A stretch of DNA of 64,000 nucleotides from Aquipseudomonas alcaligenes NBRC 14159 (lineage in GTDB: Bacteria; Pseudomonadota; Gammaproteobacteria; Pseudomonadales; Pseudomonadaceae). Positions 60,431 to 64,000 of this stretch are shown one piece after another. How positions within the stretch are numbered: position 1 is the first letter of the stretch; each line of letters starts with the position of its first letter. The notes under the pieces were generated by a model. The model did no database searches. It saw only the letters and a list, made by a program, of their open reading frames with translations, and was not told where the DNA came from. Where the stretch lies: NCBI RefSeq assembly GCF_000467105.1, contig NZ_BATI01000005.1, positions 124,001-188,000 of the forward strand, given 5' to 3'. The translations under genes were made by a program, and so were the position numbers.

Positions 60431-61126
60431 ATGCATCGCGACCAGGTCACGGCCATCTTCCAGCAGCAGGCCGCCAGCTATGACACCCAGTGGGCCAAGA
60501 CGGCGCCGCTCCGCCACTGCCTGCATCTGCTGCTCGACTCGCTGTTTGCCGAGCTGCCGACCGATGCGCGCATTCTCTGCGTCGGCGTGGGCACTGGCAC
60601 GGAGCTGGCCCACCTGGCCGCGCAGAACCCGGGCTGGCGCTTTACCGCGGTGGAGCCTTCCGCCGCGATGCTCGATGTGTGCCGGCAGCGGGCCGAGCAG
60701 GACGGCTTCGCCGCCCGCTGCGACTTCCACGAGGGTTATCTGGAGTCGTTGCCGGCAACCGCGGCACACGACGCGGCCACCTGCTTTCTGGTCTCCCAGT
60801 TCATCCTCGAGCCGCCGGCGCGTTCGGCCTTCTTCGCCGAGATCGCCGAGCGCCTCACGCCGGGCGGCCTGCTCGCCAGCTCCGACCTGGCCGCCGACGT
60901 GGACTCGGCGGAATACGAAGTGCTGCTGACAGCCTGGATGCACATGATGGCGGCGGCCGAAGTCTCGCCGGAGACCATGGCACGCATGCGCCAGGCCTAC
61001 GCCAGGGATATCGGGGTGCTGTCGCCTGAGCGCACCGCGGCGATCATCGCCGCCGGCGGCTTCACCCTGCCGGTGCCGTTCTTCCAGGCCGGACTGATCC
61101 ACGCCTGGCTGTCGCGGCGCGCCTGA
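60431..61126 (+). CDS. Class I SAM-dependent methyltransferase
   Basis: A 231-residue methyltransferase with SAM motif I ILCVGVGTGTELAHLA, acidic motif II end in FTAVEPS, and motif for post-I ATCFLVSQFILEPPARSAFF. Substrate unknown. GAGGAACGCC precedes ATG 60431. Divergent from the tetR gene across about 150 bp; convergent with the nitroreductase (3 nt apart). Confidence 0.85.
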   Translation: MHRDQVTAIFQQQAASYDTQWAKTAPLRHCLHLLLDSLFAELPTDARILCVGVGTGTELAHLAAQNPGWRFTAVEPSAAMLDVCRQRAEQDGFAARCDFHEGYLESLPATAAHDAATCFLVSQFILEPPARSAFFAEIAERLTPGGLLASSDLAADVDSAEYEVLLTAWMHMMAAAEVSPETMARMRQAYARDIGVLSPERTAAIIAAGGFTLPVPFFQAGLIHAWLSRRA

Positions 61127-61129
61127 GTT

Positions 61130-61867
61130 CTAGAGCCAGGTGACGTGCTGCTCCAGCGGGAAGCGCAGGCGCGGGTTGTACACGCCCTTCTCGCCCTGGC
61201 GGCCGACCGCCAGCAGCATGATCGGAATGGCCTGACGCGGGATGTCCAGCACCTTGCGCAGGCGCACCTCGTCGAAACCCTCCATCGGGCAGGTGGCGTA
61301 GCCGTGGCTCTGGAAGGCCAGCATCAGGTTCTCGGCCGCCAGCGCCGTGGACTTCACTGCCCACAGGCGCATGTCGGCGTGGCTGTTGGGCTTGCGCATC
61401 AGCGGCTTGCGCAGCGCCAGCAGGCGCACCAGCTGGCGCTTGAACAGGCCGAGCAGGCCCAGCGGGCCCTGGTTGTACTGGAAAGGCGCGGTCTTGGCGT
61501 AGAAGTGCCGGATGCGCCCCGGCACCTCGGGCTCCGGCCAGTACTCAACCATGTTGGCGCAGGCCTGTTTCCAGGTATCCGGGCGCGCCAGCACGGCGAT
61601 GATCAGCGGTGCCTTGGCCGCATTCTGGCTCATGCACACCGGGTGTAGCCGCGCCAGCAGCGCCGGGTCGCGCACCACCTGGAAGCTCCAGGGCTGCAGG
61701 TTGCAGGAGTTGGGCGCCAGCACGGCCAGCTCCAGGCAGTCGCGGATCACCGCATCGGGCACCGCCTCGGGGAGGAAACGGCGCACCGCGCGGCGGCTCT
61801 CGATCAGTGCGCGCAGCGCCTGCGGCGAGGCGCCGAGGCTGAGGTCATCGGGGGAGAAGCTGGTCAT
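61130..61867 (-). CDS. Nitroreductase-family FMN enzyme
   Basis: A 245-residue nitroreductase-like flavoprotein: ESRRAVRRFLPEAVPDAVIR at the N-terminus (FMN phosphate Arg pair), ELAVLAPNSCNLQPWSFQVV for FMN binding, and AENLMLAFQSHGYATCPMEG. Slightly longer than simple NfsB enzymes owing to an insertion around 100-150. Probably reduces nitro- or quinone-like compounds; real substrate unknown. Confidence 0.87.
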   Translation of the reverse strand: MTSFSPDDLSLGASPQALRALIESRRAVRRFLPEAVPDAVIRDCLELAVLAPNSCNLQPWSFQVVRDPALLARLHPVCMSQNAAKAPLIIAVLARPDTWKQACANMVEYWPEPEVPGRIRHFYAKTAPFQYNQGPLGLLGLFKRQLVRLLALRKPLMRKPNSHADMRLWAVKSTALAAENLMLAFQSHGYATCPMEGFDEVRLRKVLDIPRQAIPIMLLAVGRQGEKGVYNPRLRFPLEQHVTWL

Positions 61868-61957
61868 CGGGGGCCTCCTCGGCAGATGCCCCGATTAGGC
61901 TATCGGGACGCCGAGGGGGCAATACTGCGCCGGGAAATCGGCCGAAAAATGGCCGAA

Positions 61958-62440
61958 TCAGCCGAGGGCTTTGTCGATCGCCTGGAGCAGCGCAGGATCG
62001 TCCGGCGTGGTGCGTGGCGAGAAGCGCGCCAGCACGCGGCCGTCGCGGCCGACCAGGAATTTCTCGAAGTTCCAGGTGATGTCACCGGGGAACTCGGCGC
62101 CCTCACCGGCCAGCAGGCGATACAGCGGATGGCGATTGGGACCGTTGACCTCGAGCTTGCTGCCCAGTGGAAAGGTCACGCCGTAGTTGAGGCTGCAGAA
62201 CTCGCGAATCTCGTCCTCGCTGCCCGGCTCCTGGGCGGCGAACTGGTTGCACGGCAGGCCGAGCACGGTGAAGCCACGCTCGCGATAGGCCTGATGCAGC
62301 TTTTCCAGGCCGGCATATTGCGGGGTCAGGCCGCACTTGGAGGCGACGTTGACCACCAGCACTATCTGGCCCTTGTAGGGCGCCAGCGGCAGGTCCTGGC
62401 CGTCCAGCGCGCGCAGATTGAGATCGTGAAAGGCACTCAT
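61958..62440 (-). CDS. Glutathione peroxidase (Cys type)
   Basis: A 160-residue thiol peroxidase of the GPx/BtuE group. Peroxidatic Cys36 in NVASKCGLTPQY, LPCNQFAAQEPG with Gln and the possible resolving Cys, and ITWNFEKFLV with catalytic Trp/Asn. Cys instead of selenocysteine. ATG 62440 has GAGGAG upstream; an in-frame ATG seven codons earlier lies inside the terminator hairpin and is rejected. Confidence 0.93.
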   Translation of the reverse strand: MSAFHDLNLRALDGQDLPLAPYKGQIVLVVNVASKCGLTPQYAGLEKLHQAYRERGFTVLGLPCNQFAAQEPGSEDEIREFCSLNYGVTFPLGSKLEVNGPNRHPLYRLLAGEGAEFPGDITWNFEKFLVGRDGRVLARFSPRTTPDDPALLQAIDKALG

Positions 62441-62460
62441 GGCGGACTCCTCAAGGGACA

Positions 62461-62485
62461 AAAAAGGCGCCCGGGGGCGCCTTTT
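62461..62485 (-). terminator. Terminator between slyD and gpx
   Basis: AAAAGGCGCC pairs with GGCGCCTTTT around CGGG. On the minus strand it is followed by a T-run, ending slyD transcription just before the glutathione peroxidase start region. Confidence 0.85.
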
Positions 62486-62557
62486 CGGTTAGCTCAGCTT
62501 AGCAGCCGGAGTCGAGTCTGAAACGACCATAAGTCGTATTGCTCGCCCCGTCACCGA

Positions 62558-63043
62558 TCAGTGGTGGTGACCGCCTTCGCCGTGGATGTGGCCGTGGGCG
62601 AGCTCTTCGGCATGGGCGTCACGCACGTTGACGACCTTGACCTGGAAGTTCAGGCGCTGGCCAGCCAGCGGGTGGTTGCCGTCGACAATCACGTCATCGC
62701 CTTCGATGTCGCGGATGGTGACGATCTGCATGCCGCCGTCCGGACCGGAAGCGTGGAACTGCATGCCCACTTCCAGCTCGTCGACGCCTTCGAACATGCT
62801 GCGGTTGAGGGTGGCAACCAGCTCGGCGCTGTACTCGCCGTAGGCTTCGCCCGGCTCGATGGCCACGCTCAGCTCGTCACCGGCCTGCTTGCCTTCCAGA
62901 GCCTTTTCCAGACCGACGATGATGTTGCCGGCACCGTGCAGGTACACCAGCGGAGCACCGCCGGCAGAGCTGTCGATCACCTCACCGGCATCGTTGGTCA
63001 GGGTATAGTCGATGGACACAGCCTTGTTGGCGGCGATCTGCAT
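62558..63043 (-). CDS. slyD: SlyD-type FKBP peptidyl-prolyl isomerase
   Basis: A 161-residue FKBP with an inserted IF chaperone domain (about 70-125) and a His-rich metal-binding tail (HAEELAHGHIHGEGGHHH). FKBP motifs: VSIDYTLTNDAGEVIDSS, GAPLVYLHGAGNIIVGLEKA, EPGEAYGEYS. Assists folding and, with its tail, nickel handling. The start at 63043 is 14 nt from the TTG start of the divergent DUF3565 gene. Confidence 0.94.
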   Translation of the reverse strand: MQIAANKAVSIDYTLTNDAGEVIDSSAGGAPLVYLHGAGNIIVGLEKALEGKQAGDELSVAIEPGEAYGEYSAELVATLNRSMFEGVDELEVGMQFHASGPDGGMQIVTIRDIEGDDVIVDGNHPLAGQRLNFQVKVVNVRDAHAEELAHGHIHGEGGHHH

Positions 63044-63057
63044 GGAGGAGAAACCTT

Positions 63058-63339
63058 TTGCAAGAGAATGGAAAGGTACCAAGTCTAACCGCCAAAACGG
63101 CCGAAAGCGACCGCGGGCCAGACGGACGGGGCACGCGGCTGCTGGGCTTCCACCAGGACGAAGACGGCCACTGGGTGGCCGAGCTGTCCTGCGGCCATAC
63201 GCAGCACCTGCGTCATCAGCCACCATGGCAGAATCGCGCCTGGGTCACGGACCCGCAGGCACGCCAGCGTCATCTGGGCCAGCCGTTCAGCTGTGGCTGG
63301 TGCGCCGGCGAACCGGCAAAGCAAGCGGATAAGGAGTAG
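63058..63339 (+). CDS. DUF3565 zinc-ribbon-like small protein
   Basis: A 93-residue protein with the DUF3565 core [20 protein letters not shown], then [14 protein letters not shown] and FSCGWC. The Cys/His set is likely zinc-binding. There is no in-frame ATG; TTG 63058 with GGAGGAG seven nt upstream is the best start. The variable first 25 residues are not family-like, so a later non-ATG start is possible. It lies 2 nt before the ackA start and is probably co-transcribed. Confidence 0.8.
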   Translation: MQENGKVPSLTAKTAESDRGPDGRGTRLLGFHQDEDGHWVAELSCGHTQHLRHQPPWQNRAWVTDPQARQRHLGQPFSCGWCAGEPAKQADKE

Positions 63340-63341
63340 TC

Positions 63342-64000
63342 ATGCCGTCACGCAACATCCTGGTCATCAACTGTGGCAGCTCGTCGATCAAGTTCGCCCT
63401 GGTCAACGAGGAGCAGCCCGACTTCATCCTCAGCGGCCTGGCCGAGCGCCTGGCCAGCCCGGAGGCGGTGCTGCACTGGCAGCACAACGGCGAGAAGGAC
63501 AGTCTGCTGCTGCAGGGTGGTGACCATCGGACAGCCCTGCAGCACCTGCTGCCGCTGGTGCAGAACGCCACCGGCGGCCAGCTGCATGGCATCGGCCACC
63601 GCGTGGTGCACGGCGGCGAGCACTTCACCGCGGCCTGCCGCATCGACACCGTCAGCCTGCTGGCGATCCGCGCCACCTCGCCGCTGGCACCGCTGCACAA
63701 CCCGGCCAACCTGCAGGGCATCGAGGCGGCGCTCAAGCTGTTCCCCGAGCTGCCGCAGGTCGCGGTATTCGACACCGCCTTCCACCAGAGCCTGCCTGAG
63801 CACGCCTATCGCTACGCGGTGCCGGAACAGCTATACCGCGAGCACGGCGTGCGCCGCTACGGCTTCCATGGCACCAGCCATCGCTACGTCAGCCAGCGCG
63901 CCGCGGAGATGGCTGGGGTGCCCTATGCCGCCAGCAGCTGGCTCTCGGCGCACCTGGGCAACGGCTGCTCCACCTGCGCCATCGTCGACGGCCAGAGCCG
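63342..64000 (+). CDS. ackA: Acetate kinase, N-terminal part
   Basis: Interconverts acetate and acetyl phosphate. About 219 residues are visible before the window edge: [14 protein letters not shown] (phosphate loop), [11 protein letters not shown] with catalytic residues, [42 protein letters not shown] and [15 protein letters not shown] precedes ATG 63342. The downstream pta gene expected in pseudomonads would lie outside the window. Confidence 0.96.
   Translation, partial: MPSRNILVINCGSSSIKFALVNEEQPDFILSGLAERLASPEAVLHWQHNGEKDSLLLQGGDHRTALQHLLPLVQNATGGQLHGIGHRVVHGGEHFTAACRIDTVSLLAIRATSPLAPLHNPANLQGIEAALKLFPELPQVAVFDTAFHQSLPEHAYRYAVPEQLYREHGVRRYGFHGTSHRYVSQRAAEMAGVPYAASSWLSAHLGNGCSTCAIVDGQS

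Overview
The window is high-GC gammaproteobacterial chromosome and looks like Pseudomonas sensu lato. This rests on the gene families present: PhaG, OlsB/OlsA, an AlkB with its own rubredoxin, napEDABC, a wss/bcs-type cellulose operon, and a trxB - CHASE4 diguanylate cyclase - cysZ ... gpx - slyD - ackA block that I recall as close to P. aeruginosa PA0836-PA0849. Genes are tightly packed, with many ATGA/GTGA stop-start overlaps. One island of lower GC content follows a tRNA-Gly(CCC) gene. I recognise no intact insertion sequence, CRISPR array or rRNA gene.

Layout. 1-5882 (minus): cellulose operon, a BcsR-BcsQ fusion, then bcsA, bcsB and the start of bcsZ. 6277-15788 (plus): guanidine-utilisation cluster with two guanidine-I (ykkC) riboswitches, each in front of one of two related periplasmic binding proteins, then permease, ATPase, two DUF1989 carboxyguanidine-deiminase-type subunits and a biotin-dependent guanidine/urea carboxylase. 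The expected allophanate hydrolase gene is absent. 15828-20155: DUF2157/DUF4824 membrane pair, a diguanylate cyclase, a CWC protein and rsuA. 20479-21357: phaG. 21440-24326: tRNA-Gly followed by a decayed mobile-element island (hypothetical genes, frameshifted integrase remnant, SGNH acyltransferase tail, small phage regulator genes). 24434-26638: OsmC-YcaO protein. 27106-31044: a LexA/SOS box, then FAN1 nuclease and an XPD-like helicase with a Cas4-like nuclease domain. 31157-34518: TerC/Alx, small lipoprotein, CobB sirtuin, YddG exporter, small Fur-like regulator. 35149-39171: napEDABC. 39175-43304: ClsB-type phospholipase D, YceI protein, serine hydrolase, metallo-beta-lactamase-fold protein. 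43437-46136: acyl-CoA dehydrogenase-like gene divergent from olsB-olsA. 46216-49252: AcpH and an AraC regulator divergent from alkB-rubredoxin. 49393-52837: ArsR, MFS exporter, NemA-type ene-reductase, SDR. 53356-64000: trxB, diguanylate cyclase, cysZ, GT4 glycosyltransferase, a second ene-reductase with its TetR regulator, methyltransferase, nitroreductase, glutathione peroxidase, slyD, DUF3565 protein and the start of ackA.

How the genes work together. The guanidine genes form a sensing (riboswitch), import (ABC) and degradation (carboxylase plus deiminase) unit whose last step must be supplied from outside the window. The FAN1/helicase pair has a near-ideal LexA site 9 bp before its start codon, so it is very probably a damage-induced repair operon. 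Both ene-reductase genes sit beside a regulator with a plausible operator: palindromes in front of arsR, and an identical 15-bp sequence in front of both the TetR gene and its ene-reductase. Cellulose synthesis (PilZ domain in BcsA) and two diguanylate cyclases with intact catalytic and I-sites point to cyclic-di-GMP control. The strongest candidates for something new are the duplicated riboswitch-binding-protein unit in a guanidine cluster lacking allophanate hydrolase, the SOS-controlled FAN1-helicase operon, and the 141-bp palindromic repeat that begins on the olsB stop codon.
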